Assembly: GCA_022494885.1 (NCBI GenBank)
Contig: JAGVSM010000932.1
Span: 372,001 to 436,000, forward strand
Origin: Micrasema longulum
Lineage: Eukaryota > Arthropoda > Insecta > Trichoptera > Brachycentridae
DNA length: 64,000 bases
Direction of reading: 5' to 3'
Shown here piece after piece: positions 24,201 through 34,500 of this stretch (positions within the stretch are counted from its first letter, which is position 1; every line of letters starts with the position of its first letter). The notes beneath the pieces are model-generated. The model was not told the DNA's origin. It saw only the letters and a list, made by a program, of their open reading frames with translations, and searched no databases. Both the position numbers and the translations under genes were made by a program.

Positions 24201-27200
24201 TTTTTTATGCCTTTTTCTTTTCTTGGTTCCTATTTCTATCTCCTTTCAAACTCATTATCTTTGATAGGTTCCAAACTCATTATGATTGAGAGGGTTTAGA
24301 AACAAGCACATGTAAAACGGCTCGCAGTTGGCATCACGTCACTTAGACGTCACACGTCATGCCCGTCTAACAAATATTGCATTATAAGTATGGCGAGGTA
24401 ACTTAACACGTGCCGTTTATCCCATAGGGCGCAAAACATCTCATTTCAGTAATCTAAAACATGCGTATTTCAAACCAATACGCATTGTCGACAATTTAAT
24501 TTTAATTACAATTTAAATAAAAAAATAAAAAAATTATCCTAGGTCGTACAGAAAAAAAAAATACCATTACCGTAGTAATTTTCTGCTCATTTAAGTTTTC
24601 ACACAAAGCATTCAAGTTTGCCTACCTAACACAAATGAAATTGGTATGTTTAGAGGGGAGTGTGGGTAACAGTGGATCACGGATTACAGAGCTTCTTGTG
24701 TATTGCGCGTGTACACACGCACTTTTGTTTAGTTGACACTTTTTCATACTCTCTTCGCCACAATAGTCACTTTTACAACGTTAAAGGTGGAGGACATGCC
24801 ATGATGCTTCGGTCAATATGTTAGGACGATTAGGTGTATTTGATAAATGTTTTGTTCGAATGTGGGTTGAAAATTTTAAAGATTCATTTTTGCCTTTCGT
24901 TGGTCACTGTTTAATATTTAAGTACACTATTTTAGTTAGTTGGGAGAGGAGCTTGCTATTTTTATATTTATGAAAACTGTCATCGGGTGAATCAGTTCAC
25001 TTGGGTCACAGTGGATAGTTTTTCTTTTCATAAATGAAAAGTCATTTTCTGTTTCGTAAATTACCAAAGGTCAGTCCAAGAAAAGAGGGAAGAGCATCAA
25101 GACGGGAAGGGAAGTCCATTATTGCTACCGATACCCCAAATAATCTCGAAATAGAAAATATGATTTTTAATCTTTAAAGCCAGATAGAATTGAGAATTTA
25201 CATAAAGTACCAATAACAAACAGTTTATCACTTAAATTAACACTTTTTATTTTATTTAATGGGGCTATTCAGTGTATTCCAGTCTGATCCGCTGCAAACT
25301 TAAGGTTGATCCACTGTGGCCCACTTCTGGGTCACAGTGGATCGATTACCTTAAAGTAATGAAAAATATAGCATCTAATTAAATAAGCTGAACATTGCCA
25401 AACTGAAACCGTTACTTTGAAGGCCTGTGACCAGAATTAAATGATAAACTTCAGGGCGACGGAGGTTTAAAAAAAAGGTAATCCATTGTAGCCCGTACTC
25501 CCTTACTTGGTTCACTGACTAGTACTAACACATTAACATCGGGTTATTAAACATTCGAACGCACTGGGCTAATACCCTTTCAGGTTCTTTGTGCCAACTG
25601 AACCTATGGCAGATCCGGTTCTGCCTGAATTTGCAACTAAAACATAAGATTCATTAGGTACCTTACCTTTATGTGAATTTAGTATGTGAAGTTTATATGA
25701 TCGAGATACACTGCATTTAGAGTACCAATGCAGTGACCTATGCACTTTTGGGTACGAATACGGATTTGATGATGATAGCTATATTTTTTAGCATATTGAA
25801 GATAAGAATGGTATATTCAGAGTTTAAAATATTTTTTATCTTACAGTACACTCCTGGCCATAGATATCCACGCTTGACTCTTGGTGAGGCCTTCCGAGGT
25901 GGTTCCCCCAGGGGGTCTCGCGTTCTTCTCTGCATGCCTACGGCCGTAGCTATAGCCACAACTGGAGAAGTGTTTGTGGCAGACGGTTACTGTAATAATC
26001 AGATCCTCAAATTTAATGCAGCAGGAGGATTGTTGAGGATGATGCCAAGCCCGCCAGAATTCCTGTCACTTCAGGTAAATTCAAGAAAAATAACATTACA
26101 GTAGACGAGGCGTCAGCCTCGTAGTCTAATGGTCAGCGCTTTCGCCTACCATCTAAGAGGGTTCGATTCCCGACAAGGTTGACACGAAATATTTTTTTAA
26201 AGATGTGTTTTTACTATGGAATATTTCATGGTCTCTGTTCTGGTACCTAAAGCGCAAGACTGATCATTTTGTCATTCTGTAAAAAAAAGTCAAGATATGC
26301 TGAGATTAGCATACAAAATCAATGATTTAACATTTCTTTACAATAACATAATTTTCCGGTACTTGTTTTTTTTATTTATTGAATTGAAAGTTACAAAATA
26401 TGTATATCTATTTTAATGTACATAAATAAATGTAATTTTTTATAACTTAATGTAATAAAAATAAAAAGATTAGCTAAGCTTATAAATAAAATATTGTTTA
26501 ACCTTAAAACTGGGTAGGAAAGGCAGGTAAGAAGAGCATATAATTTCGATTTTAAATTATTAACATATTACAACAGAGATGAAGAACATTTTATAGAAGG
26601 GAATATAGAAGTCTAGGCATATATTCCCGTCTCTAAAATGTTCTCCATCTATGTTGTAATATATTAGTATCAACAGGTCCCTAGGGGTTGAACCCAGGCA
26701 AGATCAACACAATTTTCTTTACAATTCAATATTTCACTATCCCTGAAATGGCACCCAAAGAGTAAAACTGGACTGATGGCCTTACCTTCATGCCCTATGC
26801 ACCATCGCATGCGGATAAGGTTATGATGGTGACGAATTGATGTTAAATAAACTAACAAACAATGTTATAAATATGATGATAATTTATTACATTGTAGGTA
26901 CCTCATGGATTGGCCCTCTTGGAACATTTGGATTTAGTGTGTGTTGCTGACAGAGAAAACATGCGTGTTGTATGCCCCCGCGCAGGACTGATGGGCTCAG
27001 CCTCTCCGCTGAAGCCCCCAGCCAATATCCAGGCCCCCGATTTGGGACGGGTGTTTGCCATAGCTGCCCTAGGAGATCTCGTTTACGTGGTTAACGGACC
27101 CACCTCGCCAATGATAAAAGTTCGAGGATTCACTATCGATCCTCAGTCAGAAGAATTCCTGGGTGATTGGGGACCAAAGAAGGTAAGTTGCAATAATTTT

Positions 27201-29241
27201 GAACTATTAAATATTTACAAATAGGTAGGTATTCTAGTGCATATGAATATGTATACATTATAATCCCGCGGGGTAATTACTACAATTAGGTAACTTCGAA
27301 ATCAGGGTTTTTGAGTTACCCATCAAAAACGGCAAGTCAAAATTCATTAAAATCATTTTAATATGATGATTTGAATGCATGACTTGTGTATTTTTAGCAT
27401 TCATGTAGGGGAAAAAAATAATGTTTTAAGTGGGTAACTCACAAATGCCAATTTTGATGTTAGCTAGTCGTAGTAATTAACCCACAATATTACAAAGTTA
27501 TTAGTATATGAAACGCTAGTGCCATGCTAAAATCACATAATTTGTTGTTTTCTTATACTAATTGAACTAATTTATCGCAGTGCTCACATACATCTGTGAG
27601 CGGCTATAACAGCACTACTACGCAGTGCTCACAGCATATGTGAGCGGTTTATTATCAGAAAGGTTCGTAGCTTTGATATTCATCAAATATCATCATCATC
27701 AGCCGTCTCTTGTCCAATGGTGAACATGGGCCTCCATATCTCTCTATCCTGAGCCAACCGCATCCAACCACTTCCCGCAACTTGTCTTATGTCATCAGAC
27801 CACCTTGTCTGAGGCCTGCCGACACTCCTTCTACCTGTTCTGGGTCGCTATTCCAGGACTTTTTTGGTCCATCTAGAGTCTGTGGCTCTGGCTATATCAC
27901 CAGCCCAGCTCCATTTCTGGTTGGCAGCCCTGTGGACCACATCGGTGACCTTTGTTCTCGCTCTAATCCATGTATTGGTTTTTCTGTCTCTCAATAAAAT
28001 ACCAAGCATTCTTCTTTCCATGGCTCTCTGTGTCACTAATAATTTGTGTTTTTTTTTTCGTGAACACAAAAGTTTCACAGCCATATGTTAGTACAGGGAG
28101 CACACAAGCATCAAAAAGTTTCTTTTTTTTTTTTTTTTGCACCACAACAGGCCAGGAAGCCCAATTACAGTGGTGAATTACATCACAGAACACCCAGGCT
28201 TAAGAAAAATCACAATTTTTTAATTTTTGTGTTCTCACCGGGAATCGAACCCGGAACCTTCCGTGTGTGAGTCAAGCGTCTTGACCACTACACCACGGAG
28301 GCCACCGTCTTCTTAAAGTAATGTGAATACTTCGGAGATTTCAGGATATATGAGAGCTTACTAAAGGCAGCCCATACTAGACCTCGCCTTCTTTCTATTT
28401 CTACCTCTTGATTATCTTTCCCGAGCTTTATTTAGCATTGAGCATCAAATATAGAGGTAAATAATTCATGGTCACTAACAAAATAAGTGTGCTTATGACT
28501 TATGAATAAAATACACAAAAAGGTGTTTAAACTATTGAATAAAATACATCAATTTTGAAGTTTACATTCCCCATTCGAGTTGACAAACTTTTTGGTGAGT
28601 AAAAAAATGATTTAGTGTCTATCAGTTGCTTACAAAGTAACCTTTATACCCGTATGCAGAGACAAAACTTAAGGTGAGGAAAGTACATTCTAATCTCAAA
28701 TGCGGAGAATAACCCAAAAGTGAAGACAATAGAATGTACTCTCCTCACCTTAAGTTTTGTCTCTGCATACGGGTATTAGTCTTACACTTCCTGCTTTCAT
28801 TTTGAGGGAAAATCTATTATACATTTTACAATTTAATTACGATGTGGGCATTTTGATTCTAATTCATGATAAATTAATAACGCTACTACCGTTGCTACCA
28901 CAACAAAAATTCACTGAAAGCTACATGGTTAGTGGAATGCATTAGTTTTTTTTATTGTTTTTAAATACCTGTATAAATAAAACAAAAAATAAACTAAATT
29001 ATATGATACATTCAAATATATGAATATATATATATATATATGATGGACAAAATAATCAATTGACGTTGGTGTGAACTTACAAATTATAAATATGTTTGGA
29101 AAACTTATTGCATTTTTTTTTCAGGGTTTTACAAATCCGCATTCAATTGCCATCGCTCGGAATGGATCTTACATGTTTGTGACCGAAATAGGTCCCAATA
29201 AAATATGGAAGTTTGATTTAGTAGCTGAAAATCAATATTAG
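18233..29241 (+). CDS. PAL: Peptidyl-alpha-hydroxyglycine alpha-amidating lyase (PAL)
   Basis: Exons are 18233-18391, 18471-18658, 23574-23772, 25847-26074, 26898-27182 and 29125-29241; phases 0,2,0,0,0 close to 391 aa. PAL does the second step of neuropeptide C-terminal amidation: it splits peptidyl-hydroxyglycine to the amide and glyoxylate inside secretory vesicles. Residues 1-21 are a signal peptide. The NHL-type six-blade propeller follows, with expected active-site residues in place: R108 (IFHRADRVWD), zinc-ligand histidines H160 (YMPHGLTVD), H261 (VPHGLALL) and H359 (NPHSIAIA), Y230 in DGYCNNQ, and cysteine pairs C211-C231 and C273-C284. There is no monooxygenase (PHM) domain, as in other insects, where PHM and PAL are separate genes. 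The protein ends without a membrane anchor, so it is probably soluble. Introns 2, 3 and 4 are rich in transposons. Confidence 0.96.
18705..18955 (+). mobile_element. SINE-A copy in PAL intron 2
   Basis: A degenerate A-box region is followed by B box GGGTTCGATTCCC at about 18743 and then ATGGTTGACGTGAAATATT. The body includes GTGTTTTTACACTAGAATA and the 3' end GGTGCGGAAAGGGAATGATG. Confidence 0.85.
19417..22174 (-). mobile_element. hAT transposon, full length but inactivated, with 8 bp target duplication
   Basis: The element is 2,758 bp, bounded by an exact 8 bp duplication ATCTAATG (19409-19416 and 22175-22182). Its terminal inverted repeats are imperfect (CATTGTTTTTCAACCTGTGG at the left; the right end reads CAGCGTTTTTCAACCT inverted). 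On the minus strand it encodes a ZBED/SCAND3-like transposase in pieces: BED zinc finger (21542-21312), a middle region (21325-21007), a central DDE/RNaseH-like core (20905-20387, with CSDGAKAMTG and CFLHRQAHA), 20384-20136, and the hAT dimerisation C-terminus (19983-19723, ELAFSSMARIKCKPRNRL). Stops and frame shifts separate the pieces, so no active enzyme is made. It sits in PAL intron 2. Confidence 0.93.
22490..22790 (-). repeat. Dispersed repeat, copy 2
   Basis: This is the inverted counterpart of the segment at 7740-7940. The minus strand carries AAATGCCTCCCCGATGCTGT and GCGAAAAAGACAAC. It ends directly against the SINE-B copy on its right. Confidence 0.5.
22796..22965 (+). mobile_element. 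SINE-B copy (tRNA-derived)
   Basis: The tRNA-like head GGCCACCGTAGCGTAGTGGT, with B box GGGTTCGATTCCCGG at about 22847, is followed by a body with AAGCCTGGGTGTTCTGTG and AATTCACCACTTTAATCGGG. A second, inverted copy is at 28126-28310. It is distinct from SINE-A after the B box. Confidence 0.85.
22970..23573 (+). other. Remainder of PAL intron 2
   Basis: A+T-rich, with no recognisable element. The intron ends in TTTCATTTTTCTAG at 23573. Confidence 0.5.
23985..24165 (+). mobile_element. LINE ORF C-terminus fragment in PAL intron 3
   Basis: The frame includes QAARLRNVLPLHIKNAPSL and AAFKKRLKYYYI, the usual C-terminal signature of insect non-LTR ORF2 proteins. It is short and 5'-truncated. Confidence 0.6.
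24651..25506. mobile_element. About 0.85 kb element with inverted ends and internal repeats, class unknown
   Basis: The left end (GAGGGGAGTGTGGGTAACAG, TGGATCAC) and the right end, read inverted (TAAGGGAGTACGGGCTACAA, TGGATTACC), are similar over about 28 bp. The same motif recurs inside (GGGTCACAGTGGATAG at about 25003, GTTGATCCACTGTGGCCCAC at about 25304, GGGTCACAGTGGATCG at about 25328). There is no coding capacity. It lies in PAL intron 3. Confidence 0.65.
25640..25775 (+). mobile_element. SINE-A 3' fragment
   Basis: Only the 3' half remains: CCTTACCTTTATGTGA, then GTACCAATGCAGTG, ACCTATGCAC and a GATGATGATAG tail. It ends shortly before PAL exon 4. Confidence 0.6.
26108..26330 (+). mobile_element. 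SINE-A copy in PAL intron 4
   Basis: The head GCCTCGTAGTCTAATGGTCA and B box GGGTTCGATTCCCGA at about 26158 are well kept; the 3' half is degenerate. It begins 33 bp after exon 4. Confidence 0.85.
26569..26660. repeat. Foldback-family fragment
   Basis: A short inverted pair (ACAACAGAGATGAAGAACAT with GAAGGGAATATAGAAGTCTA, and the reverse with ATTCCCGTCTCTAAAATGTT) corresponds to the outer arms of the FB family, as at 48.88 and 63.75 kb. Confidence 0.5.
26668..26850 (+). mobile_element. Degenerate SINE-A copy
   Basis: A decayed B box (AGGGGTTGAACCCAGG) is followed by TATTTCACTATCCCTGAAAT and CCCTATGCACCATCG, ending GATGGTGACGA. This is an older copy, next to PAL exon 5. Confidence 0.65.
27267..27485. 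mobile_element. MITE with ends GGGGTAATTACTAC, copy 1
   Basis: The left end GCGGGGTAATTACTACAA is matched inverted by CGTAGTAATTAACCCAC. Inside, GGTAACTTCGAAATCAG is matched inverted by CAATTTTGATGTTA and GTTACCCATCAAAAAC by TTTAAGTGGGTAAC. A second copy is at 53973-54226. Confidence 0.75.
27670..28125 (-). mobile_element. LINE ORF2 C-terminus fragment, second family
   Basis: Minus-strand frames give FDACVLPVLTYGCETFVF, QRAMERRMLGILLRDRKTN, WSWAGDIARATDSRWTKKVL and GRPQTRWSDDIRQVAGS. It ends at the 3' side in ATGATGATGATAT (plus strand 27688-27700). This is typical of lineage-wide non-LTR ORF2 C-termini, and it carries frame shifts. Its 5' end is cut by the SINE-B copy. Confidence 0.8.
28126..28310 (-). 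mobile_element. SINE-B copy, inverted
   Basis: Read on the minus strand it has the head GGCCTCCGTGGTGTAGTGGT, B box GGGTTCGATTCCCGG, AAGCCTGGGTGTTCTGTG and AATTCACCACTGTAATTGGG. It ends in a long A tract (plus strand T run at 28121-28139). Confidence 0.85.
28649..28773. mobile_element. 125 bp palindromic MITE with TA duplication
   Basis: The left arm CCCGTATGCAGAGACAAAAC, CTTAAGGTGAGGA is perfectly inverted at the right (TCCTCACCTTAAG, GTTTTGTCTCTGCATACGGG). TA flanks both ends. This is a Tc1/mariner-type non-autonomous element in PAL intron 5. Confidence 0.9.
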
Positions 29242-29250
29242 GGAGGAAAT

Positions 29251-29256
29251 AATAAA
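29251..29256 (+). terminator. Poly(A) signal of PAL
   Basis: AATAAA lies 10 bp after the stop codon. Further copies within 400 bp are possible alternatives. Confidence 0.4.
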
Positions 29257-29259
29257 ATT

Positions 29260-30145
29260 TTATTTGTTTTTACTACATTAAAAGAGATTATTTAAATTGA
29301 TATAATTTGAAATTATTAAATATTGCATTTCAACAAAAAAAAAGTTATTTTTATAAAAAATAATTTACATGCAATCAAAGATATAAATTTTAAATAATAA
29401 ATATATTATAAAAATTTATTGTAAACAAGTGTTTAGAAATACATAAATTAGTAAAAAAAAATTAGTAATTAATGCAATATAATATTTGTTCATATTGTAT
29501 TATTAGCAAGCGTATTTGTCCAAACGCATTCCTAACAATGTAAATTAAATTATTGGTATGAGAAATATAAAAATGTATACAGCTTGTTTATGGAGTTCAT
29601 GATACATAAATAAATAAAAAATACTGTTTAAACTCATCCAAGTAGTTGACATTTTACAAACACACTATGAAATTATGTACTATAGCAAAGATCCATATTA
29701 GGTATATTATAATGCTTTTTGTCTTTACATAGTTATAAATATTTAGTAAAAAACTATGTAACTGTTTTAATAAAAGAAAAAGGTTACAATTCTAGTTCAA
29801 AATAGTGTGTCCTTAATTAATGCACAATATTTCATGGACCATATAACTTATAAAAAACCTTTTGGTTTATAATGAATCAAGTTAGTCAATAATACATACA
29901 TGAAACAATGAAAATGTGTGAATATAAAGGTGCGAAATTTACCGCGATTCAACACAGTGAGTAATGGCGATATTTTAAAATGAATCTTGTTTATTGTTTT
30001 CGATTTTTAATACACGCACTAATGTTCAATAGTTAAACCATAAGTAATTATGAGACTGTAACAGTATTAAATAATAAAGAGTGATGGCCGATTATTACCT
30101 TTTTACGTAACATCCAAGTTCCTTATTAGATTATTAATAAATCTA
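29260..30145. other. Spacer between PAL and USE1
   Basis: Very A+T-rich, with no gene or element recognised. Confidence 0.5.
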
Positions 30146-30149
30146 AAAA

Positions 30150-30650
30150 TAATGCTAGAATCACAAGGCAAGATCCAGATCTAAATTTGTTGCAACAGAG
30201 AGGGAAAACATTTTTGAGAAGGGAATATGGAATTCTAGGCATTTACAGGGCTTATTACCTGTCATTGGCTGGTTTAAGTGTCCACTTTACACACTGTGTA
30301 ACATTCACCACTCTGCCCATGTTTAAACATCCACATTACCTCAACTCTTCCACCTGTTGACTTTTGTGAAGTAAAGGAGCTGAAACCTTTGTCATGTGGG
30401 TGAGATTGTGAATCTGAGATTGAAGAGTTGAGGAAATGTGGATATTCAAACATGGGCAGAATGGTGAAGTTACACAGTGTGGAAAGTGACCACTTAAATC
30501 AGCTGATGACAGGTCACAAGCCCTGTAAATGCTTAGACCTCCATATTCCTTTCTCAAAAATGTTTTCCCTCTCTGTTGCAACAAATTTAGATCTAAATAA
30601 CTCCCTGGGGAGGAAATCCAGCCCGTCCCCAAACATTTGGATATATTAAA
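30150..30650. mobile_element. Complete foldback element (reference FB copy)
   Basis: Two arms of about 200 bp are inverted copies: AGATCTAAATTTGTTGCAAC at 30176 against GTTGCAACAAATTTAGATCT at 30575; AGGCATTTACAGGGCTTATT against AGCCCTGTAAATGCTTAGAC; CACTGTGTAACATTCACC against GTGAAGTTACACAGTGTG. The loop is about 30 bp around 30410. Outside the arm, ACTCCCTGGGGAGGAAATCC matches inverted sequence at 7001-7025, so the family end lies there. There is no coding capacity. Confidence 0.85.
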
Positions 30651-30884
30651 AAGATTGTTGAAAACTGATTCAGATCAGAATAGAAAAAATTACAACACAA
30701 TGTGGAATTTCATAAAAATAAAAGTATATATATATTTGAAAAAATATATATTGACAAGAAAAAGGAGGATTAAAGAAGGAGGGAAGAAGGAGAAAGACAA
30801 AAGGAAATAAAGGGTAAGAACGGGAAGGAACAAAATAAATCAATAAAGTTTTGTTTTTACAAACAAAAAAATATAAATGCTCAA

Positions 30885-31382
30885 ATCATCATCACCGTTT
30901 TTTTCCACACCTAATGGTGCATAGGGCATTGCATTGGTACACCGATCACAGTGTGTCTTGATAATTTTTGTTACATAAAGGTAAGATGATCAGTCTTATG
31001 CTTCAGGTACAAGTCTAGGCCTGGTATTCCAAACGCTCTCGCGGCCGTATTATCTTGTGTATTTACATGCAAAATACACAAGGAAAACTGTTTTCTCATG
31101 CCGCGAGTGGTTCAGAATAGCACCCCAGGGACTGGGAAATATTGTGGTGTAAAAACACCTTTTTAAATTTATTAATTTATTTTATTTTATTTAATAGCAT
31201 AATTATACATTTTTACAATTTATAAAAATTTCACTTGTTATATTTTTACTAAAACTAAAATCCCACCAAGCCACTTTTTGTAGCTTGTAAATAAATATTT
31301 CATGTCAACCATGTCGAGAATTGGACCCGAGACCTCTTGCATGGTAGGAAAACGCGATGACTACTACACCACAAGGCCGACA
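30885..31382 (-). mobile_element. SINE-A copy carrying two insertions
   Basis: The 3' part (plus strand CACCTAATGGTGCATAGGGC, about 30908) and the tRNA head (CATGGTAGGAAAACGCGATG to ACCACAAGGCCGA, about 31340-31380) belong to one SINE-A. It is split by a palindromic insert at about 31031-31128 and an A+T-rich insert at about 31165-31290. Confidence 0.8.
31031..31128. mobile_element. Small palindromic insert nested in SINE-A
   Basis: The ends GGTATTCCAAACGCTCTCGC and GCGAGTGGTTCAGAATAGCA are imperfect inverted repeats, and the middle has CTTGTGTATTT paired with AAATACACAAG. The SINE sequence resumes on either side (AAGTCTAGG, then CCAGGGACTGGGAAAT). Confidence 0.6.
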
Positions 31383-31432
31383 ATATTCAAATACTCAAAT
31401 AAAAGGAAATACTCAAATATTCAGGAATATTT

Positions 31433-31438
31433 TTTATT
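31433..31438 (-). terminator. Poly(A) signal of USE1
   Basis: TTTATT on the plus strand is AATAAA on the minus strand, about 140 bp past the USE1 stop. Confidence 0.45.
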
Positions 31439-31578
31439 ATAAAAAAAGGATAGGTACCAACTCAAACTTATCTGACTAAACACAGCAACAAGTATAAGAA
31501 AGCATTATACATAGTTTTGCTTATATGGAATCAATCATATTCATCTTCAACAAATTCAAAAAAAGCATATCATATTTA

Positions 31579-34500
31579 TCACGATTTTTTCTTGATTACT
31601 TTCATAAATAGTACCATATCTGAAATGAAACAAATACAATATAGGAAATAAAAAATAATTTAAAGATTATATAGGGAAATACAGATATTAGAGGTTATTC
31701 AAATTAGGGGGATCAATTTCAAAGGTGCTATTCAGAAAGAAAGTAGAAAATTATAGTAACGGAATTGAGATTCTTAAAGTAAATGCATATTTAAAATAAT
31801 AGGAATCAAATTGTGAATTATGGACAACATAACCTTAACCCTTTTCTTGGAAATATATTCTATTGGAAAGGAAAAAGTTACCAAGTGACATGTAGCAATT
31901 TTACATAAGAGCCAATTAAAGTTTTTTAAATTAATTCATTAAAAAAATCTCATACATATTATTTAGTATTTTGGCATGATTCCTACATAGTTTAAATAAA
32001 AATTTAAAATACAGGATTCTTTATTAAAAACAAAAAAAAACTTTAATTGGCTCTTCTGTAAGGTTGCTACATATGGCTTGGTAACTATTTCCTTTCTAGC
32101 GTCAATATGATCTCATTTTTTCTCATGAACTATAACACTAGTTCAATTAAAACTGCTTTACCATATTTTAGATTATTAACTGCATTATAACAATTCATAA
32201 TAAACTTCAATTAAAAAAAAAAAATGTTTGGGATTCTGAAACCCTTTCCACCATGTGTAAATAATTTTTTTTCCATTATGCCAAGATAAGGGTTAAGCAG
32301 AGTTGCGGAAATGTAATGTTGGAACATAGTCTAAATGGTGAATGTTACACAGTGCGAAAAGTGGCCATTAAACCCTGTAAATGTTCTATTTCCATATCAC
32401 CATCATCATTCCATGTCCGCTCCCTAGTTAGAGCATATGGTTTTCACAAGGAGCCTCAAGGTATCTCTGTCAGTTGCCAGCTCTTGTCCATTCTTTTAAG
32501 TCAGGTTCACATCCAGTAGTTCTGACATGAACTGCCGACGAACACCCAGGACGTCGAGAATCTGATGCTTTGTAAAGTAGACAAGCCTGGTTAAGGTTCT
32601 TAGAAGGCAACCGCAGTATGTGATCTAGCCAACCGTATCGCCTTCGCTTGATGACAGTTGTCACCGGAGTTTGCTGCGTTGGTTCTCCCTTTAGACTTCT
32701 ATATTCCCTTCTCAAAATTTTAATATAACCTTTGGTTGCAAATCACAAATTCAGCTTCCTTCAATATACAAAACTAGAGGTAACGATTTTAATAATGATA
32801 GATAAACTTACTTATGAATATGACCATAACAAGACCAATCATAATCCATAGCCAACATTTCCAAGCTTTTTTGCTTTGATCTTTTAATCTTAGGTGTTCA
32901 GACGATAGTGAGGTTAAATTGGTATCCGTCATGTGGGATGAATTTTTTAGCACCTAAATAGAAAATATATAACTTTATAGTAATTAGGTATACTGCATTC
33001 AAATCAAAAATCACTTTCATTTATGTTTGCATACAAGAAGGTTTTCAAATAAAATGTGCATACTGATAAAATAAAAGTTCTCTAGTAGATTAATGTAGGC
33101 TTATAAACACTCAAATTGACTGCACCCATGTGTTTACAATACAAAATAAATCTAACAACATTTTGAATGCATATGTATCCCATTTTTGGCTAATAAATAC
33201 TAGATTCAATTCTTAAGAAATTTTCATTAAGATATAAAAATATCGCAACAGATAATCTCACCCACATCAGTAAAGGTTGCAGTTTTTTTAATTTATGAAA
33301 ATAAACGGATGGAAGAATTGAAGAAATATAGATGTTCAAATGTGGGTAGACTGGTCAATGTTAGTGTGTAAAGTGGTAAATTTTAGAGACAGATTCAAAT
33401 TGTCTTTAGAATAAGCAAGCTGTTTTTTTATTTGAAAAGAAAGGGTAAGATTTCAGAAAAAAAATAGTGGTTTTATAGGTTCATTTTTCTCAAAATCAAA
33501 GTTTGTGGAGGTCTACTGACTTGGCAAGTAGTACCCTCAATTATTTTTGGTGAAAGTTAAAGTTGTTTAACAACCGTTGTTGCAACCGGCGATTGTTTAC
33601 CTTACTAAAGCTTTTAATTATGATCACCAGCAATGAAAAAATAGAAAAAAAAACCTGAAAGCCTATATTTTTGGGAAAGGTATCTGCATGATTGAGACGT
33701 TCAGGAATAATTTGGGAATCGCAAATTATTGATGATGATTTTTGGTGAGAGGCAAACTCACGCTCGTATGAAACCAGTTGCAAAGGGATAATGTTAATTG
33801 ATAAGGTGATTGTAAAAACAAAAACACTTTTCTTTGAAGAGTTTGATATAAATATTAAGATGCGCCTACTATAAATTATTATGAAGTGTTACGAAGTGAA
33901 TGCCGATTCAATTAACAATATTGCTCATACTATTTTTATTTAAAGATTTCTAAATAGTTTGAACTAAATATTACTGTTATATAATTTTTCAACAAGTTTA
34001 TAATAGATACATGTTTCTATGAATAAGTAATTTTTCTAAATGATTACTATAATCAAAACATAAACCATTTTTTACTTTTACAATAAAGTGCTAAATATAA
34101 AAAAACATTTTACCTCTGTGTCTTTTTTTATTATTGTGCTCGCTAACTGAGTTTGTTCTTTTAAGTTCCGTGTGAGCAATAGCATGTTTTCAGCAACTTT
34201 TTCCTGCATTGTGTGATGATATCGCAGTAGACTATCAAGGTCCTCTGAACCATTTATTACTGATTTAGAATTGGGTGGTTTAGATATATTTCTGTGTCTA
34301 AGTGCATCATCATTATCTGAAAATTAAGATAAATATGTACTTAATAAATAAAGTAAAAATTCTATTTTTAAATTACAAAATGATTTAATTTCAAATCAAT
34401 GAATTCATTATGTTTTCAATTAGAAACATTCCAATTAAGAACAGATTATTGGTAAAACAAACTGACCATTCAAAAAAAGTTCAGATTTGAGTTCTTGTCC

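Noticed and set aside
27590..27650. GCAGTGCTCACA repeated twice with inverted-looking halves, suggesting a short CRISPR-like or regulatory array
   Set aside because: There are only two units (about 27577 and 27621), and the setting is a eukaryotic intron; a small palindromic repeat explains it.
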